The notes under the pieces: model-generated
Seen by the model: only the letters and a program-made list of their open reading frames with translations
Database searches by the model: none
Told to the model about the DNA's origin: nothing
NCBI GenBank assembly: GCA_964036045.1
Contig: OZ038378.1
Span: forward strand, 147,034,634 to 147,098,633
Length of the DNA stretch: 64,000 bases
Source of the DNA: Eutreptiella sp. 'Long Island Sound 2002'
Lineage: Eukaryota > Euglenozoa > Euglenophyceae > Eutreptiales > Eutreptiaceae
Direction of reading: 5' to 3'
Part shown: positions 21,501 to 35,055 of the stretch, piece by piece
How positions within the stretch are numbered: the stretch's first letter is position 1
Layout of the letters: each line of letters begins with the position of its first letter
Translations under genes and position numbers: made by a program

Positions 21501-24500
21501 AGTACGGCTGTACACAACCATCCTGCCGGGGGAGGGGGGGAGGGGGTTCGGCCGCTCCATAACAACGCCCCCGCTACCATTAGTACGGCTGTACACAACC
21601 ATCCTGCCGGGGGACGGGGGGGAGGGGGGGTTCGGCCGCTCCAAAACAACGCCCCCGCTACCATTAGTACGGCTGTACACAACCATCCTGCCGGGGGAGG
21701 GGGGGGAGGGGGTTCGGCCGCTCCATAACAACGCCCCCGCTACCATTAGTATGGCTGTACACAACCATCCTGCCGGGGGAGGGGGGGGAGGGGGGGTTCG
21801 GCCGCTCCATAACAAGGCCCCCGCTACCATTTAGTACGGCTGTAACACAACCATCCTGCCGGGGGAGGGGGGGAGGGGGTTCGGCCGCTCCATAACAACG
21901 CCCCCGCTACCATTAGTACGGCTGTACACAACCATCCTGCCGGGGGAGGGGGGGAGGTGGGGTTCGGCCGCTCCATAACAAGGCCCCCACAACCATCCTG
22001 CTGGGGGGGGGGGGGGGGGGGTTCGGCCGCTCCATAACAAGGCCCCCGCTACCATTAGTACGGCTGTACACAACCATCCTGCCGGGGGAGGGGGGAGGGG
22101 GGGTTCGGCCGCTCCATAACAACGCCCCCGCTACCATTAGTACGGCTGTACACAACCATCCTGCCGGGGGAGGGGGGGGAGGGGGTTCGGCCGCTCCATA
22201 ACAACGCCCCCGCTACCATTAGTACGGCTGTACACAACCATCCTGCCGGGGGAGGGGGGGGAGGGGGTTCGGCCGCTCCATAACAAGGCCCCCGCTACCA
22301 TTAGTACGGCTGTACACAACCATCCTGCCGGGGGAGGGGGGGGAGGGGGTTCGGCCGCTCGGTAACAACGCCCCCGCTACCATTAGACGGCTGTACACAA
22401 CCCATCCTGCCGGGGGAGGGGGGGGAGGGGGGGTTCGGCCGCCCCATAACAACGCCCCCGCTACCATTAGTACGGCTGTACACAACCATCCTGCCGGGGG
22501 AGGGGGGGGAGGGGGTTCGGCCGCTCCATAACAACGCCCCCGCTACCATTAGTACGGCTGTACACAACCATCCTGCCGGGGGAGGGGGGGAGAGGGGGGT
22601 TCAGCCGCTACATAAACAACGCGCCCGCTACCATTAGTACGGCTGTACACAACCATCCTGCCGGGGNNNNNNNNNNNNNNNNNNNNNNNNNNNNNNNNNN
22701 NNNNNNNNNNNNNNNNNNNNNNNNNNNNNNNNNNNNNNNNNNNNNNNNNNNNNNNNNNNNNNNNNNNNNNNNNNNNNNNNNNNNNNNNNNNNNNNNNNNN
22801 NNNNNNNNNNNNNNNNNNNNNNNNNNNNNNNNNNNNNNNNNNNNNNNNNNNNNNNNNNNNNNNNNNCGCTACCATTAGTACGGCTGTACACAACCATCCT
22901 ACCGGGGAGGGGGGGAGGGGGGGTTCGGCCGCTCCATAACAACGCCCCCGCTACCATTAGTACGGCTGTACACAACCATCCTGCCGGGGGAGGGGGGGGA
23001 GGGGGGGTTCGGCCGCTCCATAACAACGCCCCCCGCTACCATTAGTACGGCTGTACACAACCATCCTGCCGGGGGAGGGGGGAGGGGGGGTTCGGCCGCT
23101 CCATAACAAGGCCCCCGCTACCATTAGTACGGCTGTACACAACCATCCTGCCGGGGGAGGGGGGAGGGGGGGTTCGGCCGCTCCATAACAACGCCCCCGC
23201 TACCATTAGTACGGCTGTACACAACCATCCTGCCGGGGGAGGGGGGGAGGGGGGGTTCGGCCGCTCCATAACAACGCCCCCGCTACCATTAGTACGGCTG
23301 TACACAACCATCCTGCCGGGGGAGGGGGGGAGGGGGGGTTCGGCCGCTCCAAAACAACGCCCCCGCTACCATTAGTACGGCTGTACACAACCATCCTGGC
23401 CGGGGGAGGGGGGGGGGGGGGGTTCGGCCGCTCCATAACAACGCCCCGCTTACCATTAGTACGGCTGTACACAACCATCCTGCCGGGGGAGGGGGGAGGG
23501 GGGGTTCGGCCGCTCCATAAGAAGGCCCCCGCTACCATTAGTACGGCTGTACACAACCATCCTGCCGGGGGAGGGGGCAGGGGGGGTTCGGCCGCTCCAT
23601 AACAACGCCCCCGCTACCATTAGTACCGGCTGTACACAACCATCCTGCCGGGGGAGGGGGGAGGGGGGGTTCGGCCGCTCCATACGAACGCCCCCGCTAC
23701 CATTAGTACGGCTGTACACAACCATCCTGCCGGGGGAGGGGGGGGAGGGGGGGTTCGGCCGCTCCATAACAAGGCCCCCGCTACCATTAGTACGGCTGTA
23801 CACAACCATCCTGCCGGGGGAGGGGGGGGAGGGGGGGCTCGGCCGCTCCATAACAACGCCCCCCGCTACCATTAGTACGGCTGTACACAACCATCCTGCC
23901 GGGGGAGGGGGGGAGGGGGTTCCGCTCCATAACAACGCCCCCGCTACCATTAGTGGCTGTACACAACCATCCTGCCGGGGGAGGGGGGGGGGGAGGGGGT
24001 TCGTCCGCTCCATAACAACGCCCCCGCTACCATTAGTACGGCTGTACACAACCATCCTGCCGGGGGGGGGGGGGGGGAGGGGGTTCGGCCGCTCCATAAC
24101 AACGCCCCTGCTGGATTAGTACGGCTGTACACAACCATCCTGCCGGGGGAGGGGGGGGAGGGGGTTCGGCCGCTCCATAACAACGCCCCCGCTACCATTA
24201 GTACGGCTGTACACAACCATCCTGCGGGGGAGGGGGGGAGGGGGGGTTCGGCCGCTCCATAACAACGCCCCCGCTACCATTAGTATGGCTGTACACAACC
24301 ATCCTGCCGGGGGAGGGGGGGGAGGGGGGGTTCGGCCGCTCCATAACAACGCCCCCGCTACCATTAGTACGGCTGTACACAACATCCTGCCGGGGGAGGG
24401 GGGGGAGGGGGGGTTCACCCGCTCCATAACAACGCCCCCGCTACCATTAGTATGGCTGTACACAACCATCCTGCGGGGGAGGGGGGGGAGGGGGGTTCGG

Positions 24501-27500
24501 CCGCTCCATAACAACGCCCCCGCTACCATTAGTACGGCTGTACACAACCATCCTGCCGGGGGAGGGGGGAGGGGGTTCGGCCGCTCCATAACAAGCCCCC
24601 CGCTACCATTAGTACGGCTGTACACAACCATCCTGCCGGGGGAGGGGGGGAGGGGGTTCGGCCGCTCCATAACAACGCCCCCGCTACCATTAGTACGGCT
24701 GTACACAACCATCCTGCCGGGGGAGGGGGGGGAGGGGGTTCGGCCGCTCCATAACAACGCCCCCGCTACCATTAGTACGGCTGTACACAACCATCCTGCC
24801 GGGGGAGGGGGGGAGGGGGTTCGGCCGCTCCATAACAACGCCCCCGCTACCATTAGTACGGCTGTACACAACCATCCTGCCGGGGGAGGGGGGGGAGGGG
24901 GTTCGGCCGCTCCATAACAACGCCCCCGCTACCATTAGTGGCTGTACACAACCATCCTGCCGGGGGAGGGGGGGGGGGGGGGTTCGTCCGCTCCATAACA
25001 ACGCCCCCGCTACCATTAGTACGGCTGTACACAACCATCCTGCCGGGGGGGGGGGGGAGGGGGTTCGGCCGCTCCATAACAACGCCCTGCTGGATTAGTA
25101 CGGCTGTACACAACCATCCTGCCGGGGGAGGGGGGGGAGGGGGTTCGGCCGCTCCATAACAACGCCCCCGCTACCATTAGTACGGCTGTACACAACCATC
25201 CTGCCGGGGGGAGGGGGGGGAGGGGGGGTTCGTCCGCTCCATAACAACGCCCCCGCTACCATTAGTATGGCTGTACACAACCATCCTGCCGGGGGAGGGG
25301 GGAGGGGGGTTCGGCCGCTCCATAACAACGCCCCGCTACCATTAGTACGGCTGTACACAACCATCCTGCCGGGGGAGGGGGGAGGGGGTTCGGCCGCTCC
25401 ATAACAAGCCCCCCGCTACCATTAGTACGGCTGTACACAACCATCCTGCCGGGGGAGGGGGGGAGGGGGTTCGGCCGCTCCATAACAACGCCCCCGCTAC
25501 CATTAGTACGGCTGTACACAACCATCCTGCCGGGGGAGGGGGGGGGGGGGGGGGTTCGGCCGCTCCATAACAACGCCCCCGCTACCATTAGTACGGCTGT
25601 ACACAACCATCCTGCCGGGGGAGGGGGAGGGGGGGTTCGGCCGCTCCATAAGAAGGCCCCCGCTACCATTAGTACGGCTGTACACAACCATCCTGCCGGG
25701 GGAGGGGGCAGGGGGGTTCGGCCGCTCCATAACAACGCCCCCGCTACCATTAGTACGGCTGTACACAACCATCCTGCCGGGGGAGGGGGGAGGGGGGGTT
25801 CGGCCGCTCCATAACAACGCCCCGCTACCATTAGTACGGCTGTACACAACCATCCTGCCGGGGGAGGGGGGGGAGGGGGGGTTCGGCCGCTCCATAACAA
25901 GGCCCCCGCTACCATTAGTACGGCTGTACACAACCATCCTGCCGGGGGAGGGGGGGGAGGGGGGGCTCGGCCGCTCCATAACAACGCCCCCGCTACCATT
26001 AGTACGGCTGTACACAACCATCCTGCCGGGGAGGGGGGGGAGGGGGTTCGGCCGCTCCATAACAACGCCCCCGCTACCATTAGTGGCTGTACACAACCAT
26101 CCTGCCGGGGGAGGGGGGGGAGTGGGTTCGTCCGCTCCATAACAACGCCCCCGCTACCATTAGTACGGCTGTACACAACCATCCTGCCGGGGGGGGGGGG
26201 GGGAGGGGGTTCGGCCGCTCCATAACAACGCCCCTGCTACCATTAGTACGGCTGTACACAACCATCCTGCCGGGGGAGGGGGGGAGGGGGTTCGGCCGCT
26301 CCATAACAACGCCCCCGCTACCATTAGTACGGCTGTACACAACCATCCTGCCGGGGGAGGGGGGGGAGGGGGGGTTCGGCCGCTCCATAACAACGCCCCC
26401 GCTACCATTAGTATGGCTGTACACAACCATCCTGCCGGGGGAGGGGGGGGAGGGGGGTTCGGCCGCTCCATAACAACGCCCCCGCTACCATTAGTACGGC
26501 TGTACACAACCATCCTGCCGGGGGAGGGGGGAGGGGGTTCGGCCGCTCCATAACAAGCCCCCCGCTACCATTAGTACGGCTGTACACAACCATCCTGCCG
26601 GGGGGAGGGGGGGGAGGGGGTTCGGCCGCTCCATAACAACGCCCCCGCTACCATTAGTACGGCTGTACACAACCATCCTGCCGGGGGAGGGGGGGGAGGG
26701 GGTTCGGCCGCTCCATAACAACGCCCCCGCTACCATTAGTACGGCTGTACACAACCATCGTGCCGGGGGAGGGGGGGGAGGGGGTTCGGCCGCTCCATAA
26801 CAACGCCCCCGCTACCATTAGTACGGCTGTACACAACCATCCTGCCGGGGGAGGGGGGGGAGGGGGTTCGGCCGCTCCATAACAACGCCCCCGCTACCAT
26901 TAGTGGCTGTACACAACCATCCTGCCGGGGGAGGGGGGGGGAGGGGGTTCGTCCGCTCCATAACAACGCCCCCGCTACCATTAGTACGGCTGTACACAAC
27001 CATCCTGCCGGGGGGGGGGGGAGGGGGTTCGGCCGCTCCATAACAACGCCCCTGCTGGATTAGTACGGCTGTACACAACCATCCTGCCGGGGGAGGGGGG
27101 GGAGGGGGTTCGGCCGCTCCATAACAACGCCCCCGCTACCATTAGTACGGCTGTACACAACCATCCTGCCGGGGGAGGGGGGGGAGGGGGGGTTCGTCCG
27201 CTCCATAACAACGCCCCCGCTACCATTAGTATGGCTGTACACAACCATCCTGCCGGGGGAGGGGGGGGAGGGGGGTTCGGCCGCTCCATAACAACGCCCC
27301 CGCTACCATTAGTACGGCTGTACACAACCATCCTGCCGGGGGAGGGGGGAGGGGGTTCGGCCGCTCCATAACAAGCCCCCGCTACCATTAGTACGGCTGT
27401 ACACAACCATCCTGCCGGGGGAGGGGGGGGAGGGGGTTCGGCCGCTCCATAACAACGCCCCCGCTACCATTAGTACGGCTGTACACAACCATCCTGCCGG

Positions 27501-30500
27501 GGGAGGGGGGGGAGGGGGGTTCGGCCGCCCCATAACAACGCCCCCGCTACCATTAGTACGGCTGTACACAACCATCCTGCCGGGGGAGGGGGGGAGGGGG
27601 TTCGGCCGCTCCATAACAACGCCCCCGCTACCATTAGTACGGCTGTACACAACCATCCTGCCGGGGGAGGGGGGAGGGGGGATTCAGCCGCTACATAACA
27701 ACGCCCCCGCTACCATTAGTACGGCTGTACACAACCATCCTGCCGGGGGAGGGGGGGAGGGGGGGGGAGGGGGGGTTCGGCCGCTCCATAACAAGGCCCC
27801 CGCTACCATTAGTACGGCTGTACACAACCATCCTGCCGGGGGAGGGGGGGGAGGGGGGGTTCCGCCGCTCCAGAACAAGGCCCCCGCTACCATTAGTACG
27901 GCTGTACACAACCATCCTGCCGGGGGAGGGGGGGGGGGGTTCGGCCGCTCCATAACAACGCCCCCGCTACCATTAGTACGGCTGTACACAACCATCCTGC
28001 CGGGGGAGGGGGGGAGGGGGGGTTCGGCCGCCCCAGAACAACGCCCCCGCTACCATAGTACGGCTGTACACAACCATCCTGCCGGGGGAGGGGGGGGAGG
28101 GGGTTCGGCCGCTCCATAACAACGCCCCGCTACCATTAGTACGGCTGTACACAACCATCCTGCCGGGGGAGGGGGGGGAGGGGGGTTCGGCCGCTCCATA
28201 ACAACGCCCCCGCTACCATTAGTACGGCTGTACACAACCATCCTGCTGGGGGAGGGGGGGGAGGGGGTTCGGCCGCTCCATAACAACGCCCCCGCTACCA
28301 TTAGTACGGCTGTACACAACCATCCTGCCGGGGGAGGGGGGGAGGGGGGGTTCGGCCGCTCCATAACAACGCCCCCGCTACCATTAGTACGGCTGTACAC
28401 AACCATCCTGCCGGGGGAGGGGGGGGAGGGGGGGTTCGGCCGCTCCATAACAAGGCCCCCGCTACCATTAGTACGGCTGTACACAACCATCCTGCCGGGG
28501 GAGGGGGGGGGAGGGGGTTCGGCCGCTCCATAACAACGCCCCTGCTGGATTAGTACGGCTGTACACAACCATCCTGCCGGGGGAGGGGGGGGAGGGGGTT
28601 CGGCCGCTCCATAACAACGCCCCCGCTACCATTAGTACGGCTGTACACAACCATCCTGCCGGAGGAGGGGGGGAGGGGGGGTTCGGCCGCTCAATGACAA
28701 CGCCCCCGCTACCATTAGTACGGCTGTACACAACCATCTTGCCGGGGGAGGGGGGGGAGGGGGTTCGGCCGCTCCATAACAACGCCCCCGCTACCATTAG
28801 TACGGCTGTACACAACCATCCTGCCGGGGGAGGGGGGGGAGGGGGGGTTCGGCCGCTCCATAACAACGCCCCCGCTACCATTAGTACGGCTGTACACAAC
28901 CATCTTGCCGGGGGAGGGGGGGGAGGGGGTTCGGCCGCTCCATAACAATGCCCCCGCTACCATTAGTACGGCTGTACACAACCATCCTGCCGGGGGAGGG
29001 GGGGGAGGGGGTTCGGCCGCTCCATAACAAGGCCCCCGCTACCATTAGTACGGCTGTACACAACCATCCTGCCGGGGGAGGGGGGGGAGGGGGTTCGGCC
29101 GCTCCATAACAACGCCCCCGCTACCATTAGTACGGCTGTACACAACCATCCTGCCGGGGGAGGGGGGGAGGGGGGGTTCGGCCGCTCCATAACAACGCCC
29201 CCGCTACCATTAGTACGGCTGTACACAACCATCCTGCCGGGGGGAGGGGGGGGGAGGGGGTTCGGCCGCTCCATAACAACGCCCCCGCTACCATTAGTAC
29301 GGCTGTACACAACCATCCTGCCGGGGGAGGGGGGAGGGGGGGTTCGGCCGCTCCATAACAACGCCCCCGCTACCATTAGTACGGCTGTACACAACCATCC
29401 TGCCGGGGGAGGGGGGAGGGGGGGTTCGGCCGCTCCATAACAACGCCCCCGCTACCATTAGTACGGCTGTACACAACCATCCTGCCGGGGGAGGGGGGGG
29501 AGGGGGGGTTCGGCCGCTCCATAACAACGCCCCCGCTACCATTAGTACGGCTGTACACAACCATCCTGCCGGGGGAGGGGGGGGAGGGGGGGTTCGGCCG
29601 CTCCATAACAACGCGCCCGCTACCATTAGTACGGCTGTACACAACCATCCTGCCGGGGGAGGGGGGGGGGGGGGGTTCGGCCGCTCCATAACAACGCCCC
29701 CGCTACCATTAGTACGGCTGTACACAACCATCCTGCCGGGGGAGGGGGGAGGGGGGGTTCGGCCGCTCCATAACAAGGCCCCCGCTACCATTAGTACGGC
29801 TGTACACAACCATCCTGCCGGGGGAGGGGGGAGGGGGGGTTCGGCCGCTCCATAACAACGCCCCCGCTACCATTAGTACGGCTGTACACAACCATCTTGC
29901 CGGGGGAGGGGGGGGAGGGGGGGTTCGGCCGCTCCATAACAACGCCCCCGCTACCATTAGTACGGCTGTACACAACCATCCTGCCGGGGGAGGGGGGGAG
30001 GGGGGGTTCGGCCGCTCCAAAACAACGCCCCCGCTACCATTAGTACGGCTGTACACAACCATCCTGCCGGGGGAGGGGGGGGGGGGGGTTGGGCCGCTCC
30101 ATAACAACGCCCCCGCTACCATTAGTACGGCTGTACACAACCATCCTGCCGGGGGAGGGGGGAGGGGGGGTTCGGCCGCTCCATAACAACGCCCCCGCTA
30201 CCATTAGTACGGCTGTACACAACCATCCTGCCGGGGGAGGGGGAGGGGGGGTTCGGCCGCTCCATAACAACGCCCCCGCTACCATTAGTACGGCTGTACA
30301 CAACCATCCTGCCGGGGGAGGGGGGAGGGGGGGTTCGGCCGCTCCATACCAACGCCCCCGCTACCATTAGTACGGCTGTACACAACCATCCTGCCGGGGG
30401 AGGGGGGGGAGGGGGGGTTCGGCCGCTCCATAACAAGGCCCCCGCTACCATTAGTACGGCTGTACACAACCATCCTGCCGGGGGAGGGGGGGGAGGGGGG

Positions 30501-32491
30501 GCTCGGCCGCTCCATAACAACGCCCCCGCTACCATTAGTACGGCTGTACACAACCATCCTGCCGGGGGAGGGGGGGGAGGGGGTTCGGCCGCTCCATAAC
30601 AACGCCCCCGCTACCATTAGTACGGCTGTACACAACCATCCTGCCGGGGGAGGGGGGGAGGGGGTTCGGCCGCTCCATAACAACGCCCCCGCTACCATTA
30701 GTACGGCTGTACACAACCATCCTGCCGGGGGAGGGGGGGGGGAGGGGGTTCGTCCGCTCCATAACAACGCCCCCGCTACCATTAGTACGGCTGTACACAA
30801 CCATCCTGCCGGGGGGGGGGGGGGGAGGGGGTTCGGCCGCTCCATAACAACGCCCCTGCTGGATTAGTACGGCTGTACACAACCATCCTGCCGGGGGAGG
30901 GGGGGGAGGGGGTTCGGCCGCTCCATAACAACGCCCCCGCTACCATTAGTACGGCTGTACACAACCATCCTGCCGGGGGAGGGGGGGGAGGGGGGGTTCG
31001 GCCGCTCCATAACAACGCCCCCGCTACCATTAGTATGGCTGTACACAACCATCCTGCCGGGGGAGGGGGGAGGGGGGGTTCGGCCGCTCCATAACAAGGC
31101 CCCGCTACCATTAGTACGGCTGTACACAACCATCCTGCCGGGGGAGGGGGGGGAGGGGGTTCGGCCGCTCCATAACAACGCCCCCGCTACCATTAGTACG
31201 GCTGTACACAACCATCCTGCCGGGGGAGGGGGGAGGGGGGGTTCGGCCGCTCCATAACAACGCCCCCGCTACCATTAGTACGGCTGTACACAACCATCCT
31301 GCCGGGGGAGGGGGGGTCGGCCGCTCCATAACAACGCCCCCGCTACCATTAGTACGGCTGTACACAACCATCCTGCCGGGGGAGGGGGGGGAGGGGGTTC
31401 GGCCGCTCCATAACAACGCCCCCGCTACCATTAGTACGGCTGTACACAACCATCCTGCCGGGGGAGGGGGGAGGGGGGGTTCGGCCGCTCCATAACAACG
31501 CCCCCGCTACCATTAGTACGGCTGTACACAACCATCCTGCCGGGGGAGGGGGGGGAGGGGGGGTTCGGCCGGTCCATAACAAGGCCCCCGCTACCATTAG
31601 TACGGCTGTTCCACAACCATCCTGCCGGGGGAGGGGGGGAGGGGGTTCGGCCGCTCCATAACAACGCCCCCGCTACCATTAGTACGGCTGTACACAACCA
31701 TCCTGCCGGGGGAGGGGGGGGAGGGGGTTCGGCCGCTCCATAACAACGCCCCCGCTACCATTAGTACGGCTGTACACAACCATCCTGCCGGGGGAGGGGG
31801 GGGAGGGGGTTCGGCCGCTCCATAACAACGCCCCCGCTACCATTAGTACGGCTGTACACAACCATCCTGCCGGGGGAGGGGGGGGAGGGGGTTCGGCCGC
31901 TCCATAACAACGCCCCCGCTACCATTAGTACGGCTGTACACAACCATCCTGCCGGGGGAGGGGGGGGAGGGGGGGTTCGGCCGCTCCATAACAACGCCCC
32001 CGCTACCATTAGTACGGCTGTACACAACCATCCTACCGGGGAGGGGGGGGAGGGGGTTCGGCCGCTGCATACCAAGGCCCCCGCTACCATTAGTACGGCT
32101 GTACACAACCATCCTGCCGGGGGAGGGGGGGGAGGGGGGGTTCGGCCGCTCCATAACAAGGCCCCCGCTACCATTAGTACGGCTGTACACAACCATCCTG
32201 CCGGGGGAGGGGGGAGGGGGGGTTCGGCCGCTCCATACCAAGGCCCCGCTACCATTAGTACGGCTGTACACAACCATCCTGCCGGGGGAGGGGGGAGGGG
32301 GGGCTCGGCCGCTCCATAACAACGCCCCCGCTACCATTAGTACGGCTGTACACAACCATCCTGCCGGGGGAGGGGGGGGAGGGGGGGTTCGGCCGCTCCA
32401 TAACAAGGCCCCCGCTACCATTAGTACGGCTGTACACAACCATCCTGCCGGGGGAGGGGGGGGAGGGGGGGTTCGGCCGCTCCATAACAAG
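18600..32491. repeat. 82-84 bp G-rich satellite array, about 165 copies
   Basis: Continuous head-to-tail array. On the plus strand each unit contains CTACCATTAGTACGGCTGTA, ACAACCATCCTGCC, a G-rich block (two G runs of 5-9 split by single A) and TTCGGCCGCTCCATAACAA. Length varies mainly in the G runs; some units are truncated. Single-unit variants recur in the same order at intervals (for example a short unit near 20690 and again near 21983; GCTGGATTAGTACGG at 24112, 25088, 27055, 28553 and 30860), showing higher-order duplication. Because 82 is 1 mod 3 and minus-strand frames lack stops, long Pro-rich frames appear in all three minus phases; I treat these as noncoding. Confidence 0.97.
22667..22866. 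other. Assembly gap (200 N)
   Basis: Exactly 200 undetermined bases within the satellite; the round number suggests a placeholder, so the true array length is unknown. Confidence 0.99.
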
Positions 32492-33137
32492 GTGTCTCGC
32501 AAAGAAGGGGCGAAACAAGGGCGTGCCAAAACATACAGGAGATGCGAACTGTGCCGCGCATCCCCAGCGAGCAGGGGAGCATTGTCTGAGCAGCAACTCT
32601 AGGTTGTGGCACTCCTAATGACTGTCCCGACAGGCATCTGAGGGACTCCTGTGAATATACAAAGATGGATGGAGGGGAGGTGCACATTGGTCAAGACAAG
32701 TGTTTTTCTTTGTTGATGCCTGTGTACAAACCAGCAGTATATTATAGTAGTAGTAATAACAATAAGTAATAATATAGTAGTAATAATCACAAGGCACCCC
32801 CCCTGTACTTCCCCCCCCTTGTAATAGCTACGCAAAAGTACCAAATTAACACGGTCCCTACGCCTACTGTAGCTTGCACAAGGCCGTAGACGTCCAGGTT
32901 CAAACAGGGAAGATTGCCTGGTGAGCTGGTTCAACAAGAGGGAATATATTGCACAAATATTCCCAAAAGCAGAGCTCTGTGGGTTCAAGTGGGCAAACAC
33001 TCACAACAAATGTGTCCATGACTCCATGTAATTGGCAGATTTGTCAGCTCATGGGGCTGCACTGCATTTGTACTGAATCAAATGAGGTACCAAATCAATA
33101 CGGTCTCTACACCCGCTGTGGCTTGGACAAGGGCGTA
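32492..33137. other. No gene recognised; local duplication
   Basis: A segment beginning ACCAAATTAACACGGTC at about 32839 recurs, diverged, at about 33087, ending GCTTGNACAAGG. An AT-rich TAATAA/TAGTAG simple stretch lies at 32738-32790. No supported gene. Confidence 0.5.
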
Positions 33138-33503
33138 CCCTCCCCCCCCCCTTGCGCAAGCACGGCCAAGGTCAGAAAAACAACGGTCACACGGGGTCCC
33201 CGTGCTTAGACAAGCCCGTGCTTGCGCGCGACGCGCAACACAAAGAGACACTGCACACAGAAAACCTGCCCGTACCCCACACCAAGCACATCACTCACAA
33301 ACATGGCACTAGAACACAGAATGTTGTTGTGAGCAAGAGGAACCATCACAAACATGACCCAGCCCTTCTTTCCCTGTACCATCAGCGCACAATCACGAAA
33401 CAATGAATTTCTGACCATAAAAACCGTGGTCAGAGAAACCCATCAAAACAACGGTCACACGGGGTCTTCGTGCTTAGACAAGGCCGTGCTTGCGCAAGGG
33501 GGG
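33138..33503. mobile_element. TIR element G (CCCCCCTTGCGCAAGCACGG family), TSD GTA or TA
   Basis: 366 bp. Its ends are a perfect 23-bp inverted repeat whose core is CTTGCGCAAGCACGGCC; C/G runs lie outermost. GTA flanks both sides (33135-33137, 33504-33506). Inside each end is a directly repeated block with CGTGCTTAGACAAG. The interior (33320-33420) is homologous to the right part of the element at 52420-53003, but lacks that element's coding segment, so G is a cargo-free relative. Confidence 0.7.
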
Positions 33504-33584
33504 GTAGCTTGTACAAGGTGGTGAGGGTTGGCACAAGGCCTTGGTGGTTGGCTCTGTTAGCCTTTGGTGGCGCCTATTGGCCTC

Positions 33585-33797
33585 TCGCCCTTGAATAAGC
33601 AGGCATCCGCACTGCCGCGGGCATCCACCTTCCTGGAGGGGTATCCAGAATGCAACTTCTGCCCATGGCGTCCTCCCCTGACGGCCTGATCAGTGTCCGG
33701 TATGCGGTCATCACGAAGACCCCAGGCTGGGAGGTGCTCACCACAACCAACGTGAATGTCACACAAGGCCATGGGTCCCAGCTCACCAATGTGTGAC
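33585..33797 (+). CDS. Short unrecognised frame, possible exon
   Basis: About 66 codons in one plus-strand frame ending in TGA at 33795-33797, with a protein-like sequence (SSPDGLISVRYAVITKTPGW, then EVLTTTNVNVTQGHG). The frame opens after a TAA; no start or splice site is certain. It could be a terminal exon or an old gene fragment. Function unknown. Confidence 0.2.
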
Positions 33798-34226
33798 TTG
33801 CCGGTAGTGCGGTGCAGTAATATCTTCTGCTATCAATATCATTATCAATATCCTGTGTGGCATTGGGAGCACGTGGAAAAGAGCCTTTGGCGCCGACAGA
33901 GAGCTAGAGGCTCCACCGCTGCCCACGGTGATGTTTGCCCAGTGGATGCTCTCTGTTGCCAGGCCTCAGCGGCAGGTTAGGCTGCATGCTGTACACCATA
34001 GTTTGGTGCTGGACGGGAAAGCTCTGCTGCAGTTGGAAGGGGGGGTTGCCATCCATCCTGGCAAGCCCTGGGATGGCCCTGCAAACCCTCCTCAGGGAGG
34101 GTACAGCCCCCCTCCCAACGCTCTCTAAGGGCACCAGAGGCCCGGCATAGCCGTCATCACTGTGTGCGACGCGCGACACTTCTCTCCTTGACAAGTCCCC
34201 AGTGATAGGCACTGCCCAGGATGCTT

Positions 34227-34302
34227 AACAATCGCAGAACCCCGAGTCTGAAGGACAGCGGCTGATGTATGTCGCATCTGCAACATTCTGTGAACGAAAA
34301 CT
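34227..34302 (+). repeat. Direct repeat, copy 1 of 2
   Basis: Shares GAGTCTGAAGGACAGCGGCT and CTGCAACATTCTGTGAACG with 34995-35055; this copy has a 14-bp insertion between the two blocks. The copies are 770 bp apart in the same orientation. Confidence 0.65.
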
Positions 34303-34570
34303 GCAGCAGTTCCAATATGACCTCAAGACAAATTTCTCTTCGGTGCCTACTATTTCCACTGTTTTTTGTCAAAGTGACGGCCCCCGCCATGGGGGAGGCG
34401 CGGGATAGCAAGGGGCGGGGGGATTACAGGAAAAGGGGAGGGGTGCATGGGCTGTCTTGCCCTTGATACTCACGATACAGACCCATTGCTACAGAAGAGC
34501 CGCAGCCAAGACGGTATGGGATCCGATGCCTGGCATTGCAGTGGCATCATATCCAACCCAAGATGAGCTG

Positions 34571-34715
34571 CCTCACCGTATGGTACTTGAGACCACCTCT
34601 CGGAATCAAGGTCTAGAGCGGTCCAGTGCTACGATGATCCCACAAACGACCGCGGCAGCGGATCTGACACGTAGTGGGGGATTGGCCGGGATCGCAATCG
34701 AACCTGCCACGCCCG
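34571..34715 (-). repeat. Dispersed repeat shared with 46.98-47.13 kb, copy 1
   Basis: Strong similarity to 46985-47130, centred on CCAGTGCTACGATGATCCCA and AGCGGATCTGACAC. On the minus strand both copies translate to a similar short peptide (CGIIVALD), preceded by an AG acceptor-like site, so an exon fragment carried by a repeat is possible. Confidence 0.55.
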
Positions 34716-34994
34716 AATAAACATCAAGTGAACCACGTCCTTTCTGCAAATCTGAAGGAATACCGACGAACCAACAAACACGAGTACCACACGGCGTGAA
34801 ACACAGCAATAGAACATGATTCAGATGCACAAGACCGCACCTGACATGCTGACATTCGGCTGCAGCCTCCAGCCAAATGGTGGCCGTATAAAGCAGAGGC
34901 AAGACGTGCAAGGGGCAATGATCAGTTCTTGTCCTCTGACCCCCAAAGTGGGTGTTTGGCATCGTCAGGGTCGTGGGGAGTGCGGACACGCCTG

Positions 34995-35055
34995 ATTGAC
35001 GATTGCGGAACACCGAGTCTGAAGGACAGCGGCTGCTGCAACATTCTGTGAACGG
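34995..35055 (+). repeat. Direct repeat, copy 2 of 2
   Basis: Partner of 34227-34302 lacking its 14-bp insertion. Together they may bound a degraded element, but no inner coding region was seen. Confidence 0.65.

Noticed and set aside
22667-22866. Possible junction of two different arrays
   Set aside because: Satellite units on both sides of the N run are the same family and orientation, so it is only a gap.
18600-32491. Dozens of 60-414 codon Pro-rich frames across the satellite, mostly on the minus strand
   Set aside because: They only reflect a stop-free 82-84 bp repeat read in rotating phases; no conserved start, end or codon signal.
18600-32491. Possible CRISPR-like regular repeats
   Set aside because: No unique spacers; the whole unit repeats, so this is a satellite.
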